DNA of 64,000 bases from Mimachlamys varia. Its lineage: Eukaryota; Mollusca; Bivalvia; Pectinida; Pectinidae. Numbering within the stretch: the first letter of the stretch is position 1; every line of letters starts with the position of its first letter. The notes under the pieces were generated by a model that had not been told where the DNA came from, searched no databases, and saw only the letters and a list, made by a program, of their open reading frames with translations. Below, piece by piece: positions 32,733 to 44,400 of the stretch. The position numbers were made by a program, and so were the translations under genes. Where the stretch lies: assembly GCA_947623455.1 (NCBI GenBank), contig OX392538.1, positions 36,688,001 to 36,752,000 of the forward strand. Direction: 5' to 3'.

Positions 32733-33281
32733 AGCAGCAGAGGCCAAGTTGTCAAGGTGTCTGACTTTCTGCTACAACTAGCCCTCCAACTCAGGATCAT
32801 GGTGGCCAAGTGGTCAAGGTGTCTGACTTTCTGCTTCCACTAGCCCTCCAACTCAGGATCATGGTGGCCAAGTGGTCAAGGTGTCTGACTTTCTGCTTCC
32901 ACTAGCCCTCCAACTCAGGATCATGGTGGCCAAGTGGTCAAGGTGTCTGACTTTCTGCTACCACTAGCCCTCCAACTCAGGATCATGGTGGCCAAGTGGT
33001 CAAGGTGTCTGACTTTCTGCTTCCACTAGCCCTCCAACTCAGGATCATGGTGGCCAAGTGGTCAAGGTGTCTGACTTTCTGCTTCCACTAGCCCTCCACT
33101 TCAGGATCATGGTGGCCAAGTGGTCAAGGTGTCTGACTTTCTGCTTCCACTAGCCCTCCACTTCAGGATCATGGTGGCCAAGTGGTCAAGGTGTCTGACT
33201 TTCTGCTACAACTAGCCCTCCACCCCTTGCTCGAGACCTACATGCGGTAGTCACCAGGTACTGAGTGCATGTTGGTTTTTT
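32733..33281 (+). repeat. SINE family A head amplified to ~8 tandem copies
   Basis: About eight copies of a 62-bp unit (gtggccaagtggtcaaggtg, then a block ending ccactagccctccaactcag) run from 32733 to 33220. The last unit then continues into a SINE body (gtcaccaggtactgagtgc) cut by another repeat at 33281. Inner copies differ by only one or a few bases, so the expansion is recent. Confidence 0.92.
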
Positions 33282-34119
33282 AGCTCGCCTCTCCGAAAAG
33301 AAAAGGGGGAGCTTATGTTCTCACCCCAGTGCCTGCAGCCCGGCGTCACACTGCAGGCTAAAGTTTTGATGTAAGTTTCCATTTTGTTGCTGATTTCAGC
33401 TCACAGCTTCTTAAACATCTTCCTACTGTAAATTGATGCTGAACAGGATACTGTGGTGAATTTGGGCCTATTGGGACATCTTAAGGGTCTGTGGGGCCAT
33501 TTTCCAAGGTTAAGCTTTTGGTGCAAGTTTCTATTTCATCTGACAGATTCATAAACCTTTATGATGTGTTCCTACTGAGCATTGATGCTGAATGTGATAC
33601 TGCAGCAAATCTAGGCTCCATCAAAACCTTAAAGGGGTCTGTTGGGCCAATTATTTAGCTAATTTTCCATATCATTGATAATTTATTGACCAATGTATAT
33701 GAAACTTGGTCAAGATATTCAGTTTACAAAAATACTTTATGAGGTCAAAAAGAAAGCTCAGGGTTCAAGGGCGTCAGGTTCAATGGTTAAGGTCAAATTT
33801 TGTATTTTTTCACCAATGAACATTGTGTTATGACATTATGAAGCAAACTTAGTCAAAATTAAATAAGGCGTCAACTGACCGAAATTCAAGGCCACCGAAA
33901 TGAAATTTTTTTGGGGGGGGGGGGGGGGGGGTCAGTCCCACTATTAGTACATTTTGAATCCTCAGCACCTAGGAATGTTTCCTGTCAAATAAAGTTGATT
34001 TCCTTTCCATAGTTATGGAGAAGAAGTTGTTTAAAAAAAAAATGATTGACAGACGACAGATGCCACGATGTGGCATATGTGCTCACCTTGGTCATTTGAG
34101 CCAGGTGAGCTAAAAAAAC
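33281..34119. repeat. Dispersed element bounded by 'agctcgcc' and 'ggtgagct'
   Basis: Begins ttagctcgcctctccgaaaa and ends cattgagcc-like with gagccaggtgagctaaaaa, a loose inverted pair. The middle has two related blocks with gatgctgaacaggatactg and gatgctgaatgtgatactg. A run of 19 G lies at 33913-33931. I see no coding content. Confidence 0.5.
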
Positions 34120-34348
34120 TACAAAGGACAATTACAAATGAAATATTCATCTTTTATTAATGAAATTAAAAGCAATAAGTGTATGTCAAATCTTCATGTG
34201 ATGTTTTTCAATAATTCAAAATCATGCCTACACCCTTAAAACTGATGTAAACAATCTGGTGGGTTTCCAACTCCCTAATGAACAATATACAACAATATAC
34301 AATGAAAGATCTATAGGGCTCCATAATTATGTAAAGACTGCTTTCTGA

Positions 34349-34560
34349 TGGTGGCCAAGTGGTTAAGGTGTCTGACATATTTCTACTACCATTAGCTATC
34401 CACCTTTAGGTCGCGGGTTTGTGGCCTATAAAAGGCAGTCCCCAGATATTGACAGTAGGATGGTGGTTTTTCTGCAGGAACTCCAGCTTTCCACCACCAC
34501 ATCCTTGAATCACCATAACTGTTAACAGGACATATTACACAAAACAAATTTAATGTAAAT
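34349..34560 (+). repeat. SINE family A
   Basis: The head atggtggccaagtggttaag is followed by the body (ccccagatattgacagtagg) and an aaaacaaattt tail. It has a single head and moderate divergence. Confidence 0.8.
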
Positions 34561-34723
34561 ACTCCACAGCGGTGTTCTTAGTTTAAAACTTCAGCGAGCC
34601 TACATCTGCATTCCAACCCTGCACCTCGGGTTGTTATCCTGTCGTTTTAACCGACCAAGTTACGGGAGCCAATGAAATTGTATCAATTGCTCTATACATA
34701 GTGGGACAGGGATCCTAAGTTAT

Positions 34724-35028
34724 ATTGTTAACCAACTTATTTTCGAGATGACTTAATTTAACGGTTTCATATGAAATGACTTAAATTCACAATAAATACG
34801 ATCGTAGATCTAGATACTTCTGATCGGTGCATTATATACTTGAGTTATCTGCCAGAAACATAAACCTACGTTTACATGAAAAAGACCTTTGCACAGTACA
34901 GCACAGTATTCATACAGTTGGCATACCTCTGGTTGAAACTATTTTGGGGTAATACATTTTCGTTAATTTTAATCACCTGCAAATTACGTGAAAATTAATC
35001 GCACACAAAAATAAGTTGGTTTACAGTA
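34724..35028. mobile_element. Short TIR element 'tactgtaaacc', copy 2
   Basis: The left end is ttgttaaccaacttatttt and the right end aaaataagttggtttacagt, an inverted pair like that at 11095-11320. It is 305 bp, non-coding, between the two genes. Confidence 0.65.
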
Positions 35029-35586
35029 TAAAAGACATTACAAATCATCAACAGAAGCCCATGTTTAGGAACATCATGGTACTTTGTAAGTTAATACTGT
35101 TAGTTACTTGATAAAACTTAAAAGTATTCAAAATACATTATCTATATAATGGGACTTTTCATTATTTTTTAAAAATAGCTTTTAACATTATATTATATAT
35201 ATATTATTTTTGGAATATAAATAAAACAATACTGAAATGCACATCCTGAGTTAAACTGTACAAATAATTTTCAGACTGATAAACCATTCTTCTATACAAC
35301 AAGTACCCAAATCAGGGTACATTAATTTAATTTTTTGTAAAATATGTATTGATAATTCAAAAATATTTCTCGCTTTTTTAAATTTACATATACACTGCAT
35401 TTTCTTTTATTTCAGCTATATCAGCAGTTAGCCTTTATTAGCAATAGAAAAAAATTCTGGATGTATTTCCAACTCCGTAATAACACAATTAAAATATATT
35501 TTTTGTATAGTAATTAATTATACATTGTTAATTAAAATATCTCATACAAATAAAAGAGATAACATTTTTCGGAGGGAAGAGGAAAT

Positions 35587-35668
35587 CTCATCCACCCCTA
35601 AATCATACTTGAACTTTGCCAATTCAAAAATTGGAATAATTCATTATGCATTTTAAGGGGTGATTGAG
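35587..35668. mobile_element. ~82-bp palindromic MITE, copy 1
   Basis: Left end ctcatccacccctaaatc, right end taaggggtgattgag; the two halves are roughly inverse, with aattcaaaaattgg at the centre. Other copies: 36031, 39531, 48421 and 52254. Confidence 0.75.
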
Positions 35669-36030
35669 TTAACATAGCAACAACCTGTTAGAACAATATT
35701 GTAGAAAGCTGCATCAACAGCAAAACTATAGCAGTAAGTTAAATCTATATAATTGAGCAAAACATGCAAAAGGGAGGTTTTAATTCAAGTAAACTAGAGA
35801 AATACCACAAACTGCATGATCAGAGTATACTGACTTTATAAAAAGTGAATACATGTACAAGTAATCTATGCAGCTAGTAACTCAACAGCTTCATTTTAAG
35901 ATTCAATAACATTGACAGTCAGAAGATACCGGTATTCAAATTTTGGAAAAGATTTCAAAATCCAATAACATTTTTACTCCAATTTGTTAGTTTCTTTACA
36001 ACCTCTCTATTAAGAATGTCATTATATTAA

Positions 36031-36112
36031 CTCATTCACCCCTGAAGACACATTTAAACTCTCCCAGTTCAAAGGCTGGATCAGTTTATTATGAAACATT
36101 AGGGTCAATGAG
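36031..36112. mobile_element. ~82-bp palindromic MITE, copy 2
   Basis: Begins ctcattcacccctgaagaca and ends with a worn agggtcaatgag. The centre is cagttcaaaggctgg. It is preceded by TTAA. Confidence 0.75.
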
Positions 36113-36658
36113 ATAATCTCCTTGTGTGGTGTTTAAAGGCAGGTTGTTTTACATATCACTGGGACGGAATAAAAGAAAATATTTATAACATTACATCTTA
36201 ACATTATTTTATTTATCATTTTTCTTTAATTTTTAAAATTGCTGCCAACGCCATGGTACATTATGTTCATTGAATATGAAAATGTAATATGTAGCTTTTC
36301 TGAATATGGGCAGAATTTTATTAAAAAAAATATTTTTGTCATCGAGTAGACAAGCATCACATCCATAACTACATGTACCACAGTTATTCATTCAAGTCTA
36401 GGTTTAAAGTTGGTAATAGAAATGAATGGAAAAGTTTAACAGCAACAAGTTCATACCAATCGACAGATCAATTTAAAGTGTTTTATAACCAGGCAGCCAT
36501 AGGACTTGTCTGTGCTGTATAATAAACAGACGGTAAATAAACAAATACAAAGAACAATTGATACAGGCAATATGTCTGCATGTGAAATTCTCAAGTGGTA
36601 GTGAATTTTATTTTAATTTTTATTTTACTTATTTTTCTAAATGCTTATTTCATTATAT

Positions 36659-36782
36659 GGTTTTCACATGAATTTCATGTGAATTTAGCTGATTTTTACA
36701 TGAAAAAAATCATGGGAAATAATTCATGTGAATTTCATGTGAATTCTTCTTTTTTTTTTTACATGAAGGCTTTTTCATGTGA
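36659..36782. repeat. Cluster of 'tcacatgaa/ttcatgtga' palindromes
   Basis: At least five copies of the ttcatgtga motif in both orientations within 125 bp, including catgaatttcatgtgaattt twice. Local folding is possible; no coding sense. Confidence 0.6.
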
Positions 36783-38320
36783 AGAAACATTGGCTTTGTA
36801 TAGTACACCACTTTTTGAACTCTTCAAGTGCCCTCTCAATACATTTATTATGAAATTGCTTTTTTAGTAAATATGTTCGTCATGTAAACGATTATTAATT
36901 ATCAATTGATGATGAATTAATTTGAATGTAGTTAAAAACAACAACACCAAAACATCTACCTCGCCCACCACCACCAAATCAGGGCCAGAAGAGTGATACA
37001 TGTACATGTATATAATTTATTTTTGATGGTCTAAGTAATGGAACTTGCTGATTGAAGTATGTACTGGAAAAAATATATTCAATTTAGTGATAACTATTAT
37101 ACACATCACTATGGAAAGATCTTTTTTATCATGAAAGATGAATATTGATATTGTGAATTGTGAATGTTCCACTGGGAACGAAATATTTCACATCCGATCA
37201 AACCTATTTCAAACTACAGTAAATCTTTGTCTGTATAAATATGACTAGTCATACAAGACAATATTTACCTTAATAAACATACAAAACACACAACGAATAT
37301 TTAAACAATTAAACTTATTCACACTTAAAAGATTCTCACAAGCAATCATGGTCCATAAAAAGCTCCATTTAAAATGGATTCAGAAATGATATATTGATAC
37401 ACAATATAATTAAAAATCACACAATTTTTATTTCATACACAATATAAAATAAATTACTATGGTTTCACAAATTTGTAAAATTATCAAAAATAACTTAAAT
37501 TTCATAGGAATGTTTATAATCACAGACATGAAATCACAGATACCACTATAAATGTTTTAAACTACGCACAGTACAACTTCTTTTTCAAATCTGAACTCCT
37601 AATATCCCACAAAACATCCTTTTATTTTTTTTTTATATCTTTTCAGTGCTGTTTCCCATTATAAGTTGATTGTATGATATGCAGTAATATTACTCAGAAA
37701 ATTGGCTATTCCTGATTCTTTTTCTGGAAATAAACAAAATTTCCATTTCAACAATTCATCATTCTGGAAAATTGCAATTTAATGATAATATTTGATAATT
37801 AAATGAGTTGATCATTGATAAGGAAAATATTGCAAGTTAAGATTTTTCTCTTTAAATCTGGAAACTAATTTTCTAGATTACTTACATGTTTTATAAATTA
37901 AAATCATGAGAGAATTTTTTTTTTAATATTTTAAACTTAAAACATGTCCAAAGTACTACTGAAATTCATGATAAAATTCTAATATTATGCATAATATTAA
38001 AAAAAAATAATGAATCGCTCAACACACTTATAATAATCAAAATCAGCATTTCCATATATACATGGTCAAACACCTATATCGTAGAAGATTGTTAATGACA
38101 AAATTTAGAAGCAGAAGTACTTTTCTAAAACAATTCATATTCTGTTATTGCTAAAATCCAGAATTCCTGCCAAAGCATATCTTCTTCGGAAACAAAAGAA
38201 TCCAGAAGAAATTCCACTGTACTTTCCAATTTCCTTTCCCAAATTTTCACACACACAATGAAGAACAAATAATTCACAATGCTATATCAATTAGCAACAC
38301 CTATAAGCTGTATAAAGCAT

Positions 38321-38407
38321 TCATTCTTTTCTACCGTCCAGAATTGACAAGATTTCTGCACAGTTGACTTGAGCTAAATGCACGGCAGCATCGATTTCTT
38401 CTTTCAC
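38321..38407 (-). CDS. FTCD: FTCD coding exon 13 (terminal)
   Basis: Residues 513-540, [20 protein letters not shown] then SILDGRKE and TGA (38321-38323 on the plus strand reads tca). This is the C-terminal helix of the cyclodeaminase domain. Acceptor gcttacag. Confidence 0.9.
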   Translation of the reverse strand: MKEEIDAAVHLAQVNCAEILSILDGRKE

Positions 38408-41400
38408 CTGTAAGCAAATATCAAATCATTGAGGCCAAACAAACATAGATTATCAATTATTAAAACAAAAATATTTTAAATTTATGTTTTGAACTACATC
38501 AGTGTTTTTGCTACCTTGATTTTACAGCAACCTTTGCCTTATTGAATTGGGAGAATTTAGTATGATTTTCAGATAAATTGGGAAAATATTCTTGAATTTT
38601 GCTTCATTTTGGGGAAAAAGCACAAATTTTGACTAGGTAAACAGCCTTATATCGACTGTAAAAATGGGCAAACAAAATCACTGTACATTCAAACCTCGTG
38701 ATATTAAGTTCATATAATACATCATACGAAGACTTCTTTTAGTTTAAAGTATTTCTTTAGTTCTGGACAAACTTCACACTAAATCAAACATTCAAACTCG
38801 GGTCAAACACTTGGATAACTAAAAGTTTTCCCATGTATGTCCTGCTGAATTCTAATTTTAACTTAAGCACATTAATGGAACGTAATAAAATACAAGATAA
38901 AATGTTCATGTCTCTTCGATTTAGCCAGAAATGAAGGATACTGGAGTAAGAAGACTCTAATGAAGTATTTAACGGGGCGTCAACTGACCTTGGCTTTGAC
39001 CTCTGCGTCCTGAAGGTCGTTGAGGTTAGTCATTACATTGTAGAATGTTCCCCATACGGCTGTTTCTAGTGTCCGCACTCCAACCTGTAATACAAAATAT
39101 TGTCCAAGAAATCATATGGAAATCTAGCAAAGACATATGTTGTATTGAAGGATCCACAAAAAGAAAAAGGTAAGCACTACTTGCTTCGTTTGTGTTTCCG
39201 ACACATAAAATGGAAACACACTATCTTCTGAAAAACAGTCACAATTAGCTGTTTTCATGTATGACATCAAATTTCAATGACCTATCTTATATTTGAATAA
39301 GCTTTTTTCTCCATGGTCTAATCAAGAAGCATTAAGTAAACAGTACAAGAGATCCAATGCTGTAATGGTCAAGTGGTTAGGTGTCTGGCATCCAGCTACC
39401 ACTAGCCCTCCACCTCTGGATCGCGGATTTCAAGGCCTTCGTGAGGCAGTTGCTAGGTACTGGCCATTTGTCTGTTGTTTTTTCTCCTGGAACTTCGGCT
39501 TTCCTCCACCAATAACACTTGGCATGTTAACCCATTCACCCCTAAAGACACATTTGAATCCTTCCAATTCAAAGGTTGGAATAGTTCATTGTGAAATTTC
39601 AGGGGTGATTGTGAGTGAATAGGACGTAAAATATAAACAAACCAAATCTAACAGTCTGTTTACCTGGAGATCAGATTTACAGTTGATGTTGGCCACGACA
39701 GCCAGTTCCTTGAGAGTGGGCCACATCGAGTTGGTGATTCTTGACACCGTGAGAGGCACATGTACCGCAGTCATCAGGCCCTCCTGCATCGCCTCCTCTC
39801 TCCTGGAATCCACCAAATAAAGGAGAGAATTCACCAATTAAAGAGGATAATTCACCAATTAAAGGAGAGTTTTTACTTGATTAAGGAGATAATTCACTGA
39901 TTAAAGGAGATAATTCACCGATTAAAGGAGATAATTCACCAATTAAAGGAGAGAATTCACCAATTAAAGGAGAGAATTCACCAATTAAAGTTCTTGCTAT
40001 AATGTTTATGTCACATTTGATATATATATGTTTTATTTATTTTATTTGATTATTTTTTTCGTTGAGGGGGGGGGGAGGATAATAATGATTAAGACAAATT
40101 AATACAGTTGTATATATGATTTTAAAGTTAACAAAATCCTGATTTTAAGAACAATGAAGAAGTTATTGGAATTTCCCAAAAATTAAATCAAGCGGCATCA
40201 CATGTACATCAGCTCAAATAAAATTAATGTAGATGTCAAAATTATTTTCAACTTAAAATGGATTGTGCATATTGCCAAACACTATGTAATTTCAGAAGAA
40301 TATATCGGTCAAGAATTTTACTAACAGAGATTTATCCTCTTCTGTATCTTCAGGCAGTTTGGAGGCCAGCTGGAAAATAGAAATAAAATTATCTTTTAGA
40401 GCTTATATCATATTTTGATACCCCAATCATTCAGTTGATGATTGTTTGTAGGGTAGAGTATACTGGTGTCAGTACTAATATCCTGACAGAAGATGAGAAA
40501 ACACAGGTTTTAGTAACATTGACAGATTATACTGGTGTCAGTATTAATGTACTCACAGAAGGTATGAATACATATTTCAGATATAATGTCGGATTACACA
40601 GGTTCAAGATACAGTGTCAGAATACACAGATTCTAAATACTGTCGGATAACACAGGTTCTAGATACTGTCGGATAACACAGGTTCTAGATACTGTCAGAT
40701 TACACAGGTTCTAGATACTGTCAGATTACACAGGTTCTAGATACTGTCAGATAACACAGGTTCTAGATACTGTCAGATAACACAGGTTCTAGATACTGTC
40801 AGATTACACAGGTTCTAGATACTGTCAGATTACACAGGTTCTAGATACTGTCAGATTACACAGGTTCAAGACATATTATCAGATAACACAGGTTCAAGGT
40901 AGTGTCAGATAACACAGGTTCAAGGTACATTGCAGATAACACAGGTTCAAGGTACAGTGTCAGATAACACAGGTTCTAGATACTGTCAGATTACACAGGT
41001 TCTAGATACTGTCAGATTACACAGGTTCTAGATACTGTCAGATTACACAGGTTCTAAATACTGTCAGATTACACAGGTTCTAAATACTGTCAGATTACAC
41101 AGGTTCTAGATACTGTCAGATTACACAGGTTCTAGATACTGTCAGATTACACAGGTTCTAGATACTGTCAGATTACACAGGTTCTAGATTCTGTCAGATT
41201 ACACAGGTTCTAGATACTGTCAGATTACACAGGTTCTAAATACTGTCAGATTACACAGGTTCTAGATACTGTCAGAATACACAGGTGTCTTTACCATATA
41301 TTCACTGAAGGCAGCAGCATCCGCATCTACAAAAGCCATCAAGTCCTTCATGGTTTTGTACAGAGGCGGCAGCAGCTTCCGCATCTTGGCATCTAACTCA

Positions 41401-44400
41401 AAGAACTTCTTGTTTCCGTAGCTCAGGAACCCCGCCATAGCTCCGAGGGCAGCCCCCTAGAATGATTCACAGATGATCAAGCTATTTATCTTTCCAAGTT
41501 TAAGGCTAATGTGTAGCCAATGAAACTTTTGTCATCAGCTGCTATATGTACCTCATGTTTAAGTATATCTTTCCAACCGCAGGCAAGTTACTAAATTTCT
41601 AGTCCAACAGCAGGAAAAATATTAAATTCCTAGTCAAACTGTGGGCAAAATACTAAATTTCCAGTCCAACTGAAGGAAAACTACTAAATTTCTAGTCCAA
41701 CTGCAGGCAAAATACTAAATTTCTAGTCCAACTGCAGACAAAATACTAAATTTCTAGCCAAAGAACTTTAATTATATTGACTGTATTTGATTGAAGAGCA
41801 AAATGCCAAACTGATACCTTTGCCTTTTTAAACTCCCCAATAAGTTTGTATCTTTTTAGTTATCAATTTAATTATTAAAGCTATTGTTTTGTCTTTGGGT
41901 GGTTGGGTGGTGCAGTGAATAGTGCACTTGCCTTTCACCAAGGCGGCCGGGGTTCAATCCCCCGACCGGACGTGAAAAGGTATGGGGTCAACTGCCCAAC
42001 CACGTGGGTTTTCTCCAGGTACTCCTGTTTCTTCCCACAATAAGACCCCCTAAGCGCTAACATCCAAGCCAACAAGAGTGATTAATATAAGTAGGATAAC
42101 TTCATAATTATTGTTAAATTAATAAAGTTTGTATTATATGTACATTTTTTTATTTGTCTGCAAAGATAGTTCGCATTTAGTTACAGCTATGGCAGTGGTT
42201 AGATTGAGTTGATGGGGGTTCTAGTTAGGGGTTTGTCCAGAGGTTGGGGGTCAGTAACGTGTACACATATTCATTGTAATATACTGTGGATAATTATACT
42301 TATTTACCAAGGCAGCTGACAGTGCGGCCACAGAGCCTCCACCTGGAGTCGGTGACCTTGACCCCACTGTAAGGATAAAGTCGCGAATGTCCATACTAAT
42401 CAATGGCCCGTCCTTCTCATCATTTATCATATACCTGGAATCAAATCAACCACCAGCAAAATAAAATAATGCTTTTTTTTATCAAAATTTCACAATAGCC
42501 TTTAGTATCACAAATTTGGAAAATACAGTATGATTTTTATTGAATTTGAGAATACATGTATATTCCTTAATTTTGGTGATTTGGGGAAAATAAACCACTT
42601 TAAATACCGGTATATATTTTTTTACTTAAATTTCACAATATCGGGTTATAATTTGGATGTATGATCTTTATTGAATTTGGGAATATATTCCTGAATTTTT
42701 TGTGATTTTGGGAAAATAAACCACTTTAAATATATATATATTTTTTTTACTTAAATTTCACAAAACCTGGTTATAAATTTGGAAGTATGATTTTTATTGA
42801 ATTTGGGAATATATTCCTTAATTTTTGGTGATTTTGAGAAAATAAAACACTATGAAGATAGAGTGTATTCATTTGTGTATCCAGCAGCAAAACGCATAGA
42901 TTGTTTAACAAAATTATAGTACAACAATATCTTTGAAGCCTTTTTGTCACTTACTCAATGATTCGTTCTTTAGGACTGAAGGGTCCGAGGGAGTTGAGTC
43001 CGAGTCTGTTGATAACGAGTCGTAATTTCTGGTCCTCCTCCAGGATAAACAGGTTGTCCTTCTCCATGTAGTAATCGGCAGCCTGTATCACCGCCTCCAG
43101 TGGTACAAGTCCAACGATCTGGGACCCCACCACTGCCAGATTCAACTCCTACAATAATCAAACTGGGTCATCAACTCTCCAGTGGTACCAGTCCAATGAT
43201 CTGGGACCCCACCACCACCAGATTCAACTCCTACAATAATCAAACTGGGTCATCAACTCTCCAGTGGTACCAGTCCAACGATCTGGGACCCCACCACTGC
43301 AAGATTCAACTCCTACAATAATCAAACTGGGTCATCAACTCTCCAGTGGTACCAGTCCAACGATCTGGGACCCCACCACCGCCAGATTCAACTCCTACAA
43401 TAATCTAACTGGGTCATCAACTTTCCAGTGGTACCAGTCCAACGATCTGGGACCCCACCACCGCCAGATTCAACTCCTACAATAATCTAACTGGGTCATC
43501 AACTCTCCAGTGGTACCAGTCCAACGATCTGGGACCTCACCACTGCAAGATTCAACTCCTACAATAATCTAACTGGGTCATCAACTCTCCAGTGGTACCA
43601 GTCCAACGATCTGGGACCCCACCACCGCCAGATTCAACTCCTACAATAATCTAACTGGGTCATCAACTCTCCAGTGGTACCAGTCCAATGATCTGGGACC
43701 CCACCACTGCCAGATTCAACTCCTACAATAATCAAATTGGATCATCAACTCTCCAGTGGTACCAGTCCAATGATCTGGGACCCCACCACTGCAAGATTCA
43801 ACTCCTACAATAATCTAACTGGGTCATCAACTCTCCAGTGGTACCAGTCCAATGATCTGGGACCCCACCACCGCCAGATTCAACTCCTACAATAATCAAA
43901 CTGGGTCATCAACTCTCCAGTGGTACCAGTCCAACGATCTGGGACCCCACCACTGCCAGATTCAACTCCTACAATAATCAAATTGGATCATCAACTCCCC
44001 AGTGGTACCAGTCCAACGATCTGGGACCCCACCACTGCCAGATTCAACTCCTACAATAATCAAACTGGATCATCAACCCTAGAGTGGTACGAGTCCAACG
44101 ATCTGGGACCACACCACCGCCAGATTCAACTCCTACAATAATCAAATTGGATCATCAACTCCCCAGTGGTACCAGTCCAACGATCTGGGACCCCACCACT
44201 GCCAGATTCAACTCCTACAATAATCAAATTGGATCATCAACTCCCCAGTGGTACCAGTCCAACGATCTGGGACCCCACCACTGCCAGATTCAACTCCTAC
44301 AATAATCAAACTGGATCATCAACCCTAGAGTGGTACGAGTCCAACGATCTGGGACCCCACCACTGCCAGATTCAACTCCTACAATAATCTTACTGGATCA

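Larger units (their letters stand above)
35029..38320. other. AT-rich intergenic stretch with FTCD 3' flank
   Basis: No gene is seen. It contains two copies of a small palindromic MITE (35587-35668, 36031-36112) and a run of 'ttcatgtgaa' palindromes at 36659-36782. The FTCD 3' UTR must begin at 38320 and run leftwards. A minus-strand AATAAA (TTTATT at 37622-37627) is a possible but distant polyadenylation signal. Confidence 0.5.

Noticed and set aside
32733..33220. CRISPR-like array of regular units
   Set aside because: The units are head-to-tail copies of a tRNA-like SINE head with no unique spacers, in an intron-bearing animal genome.
40605..41288. CRISPR-like or regulatory repeat array
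   Set aside because: It is a plain 26-bp minisatellite with no spacers.
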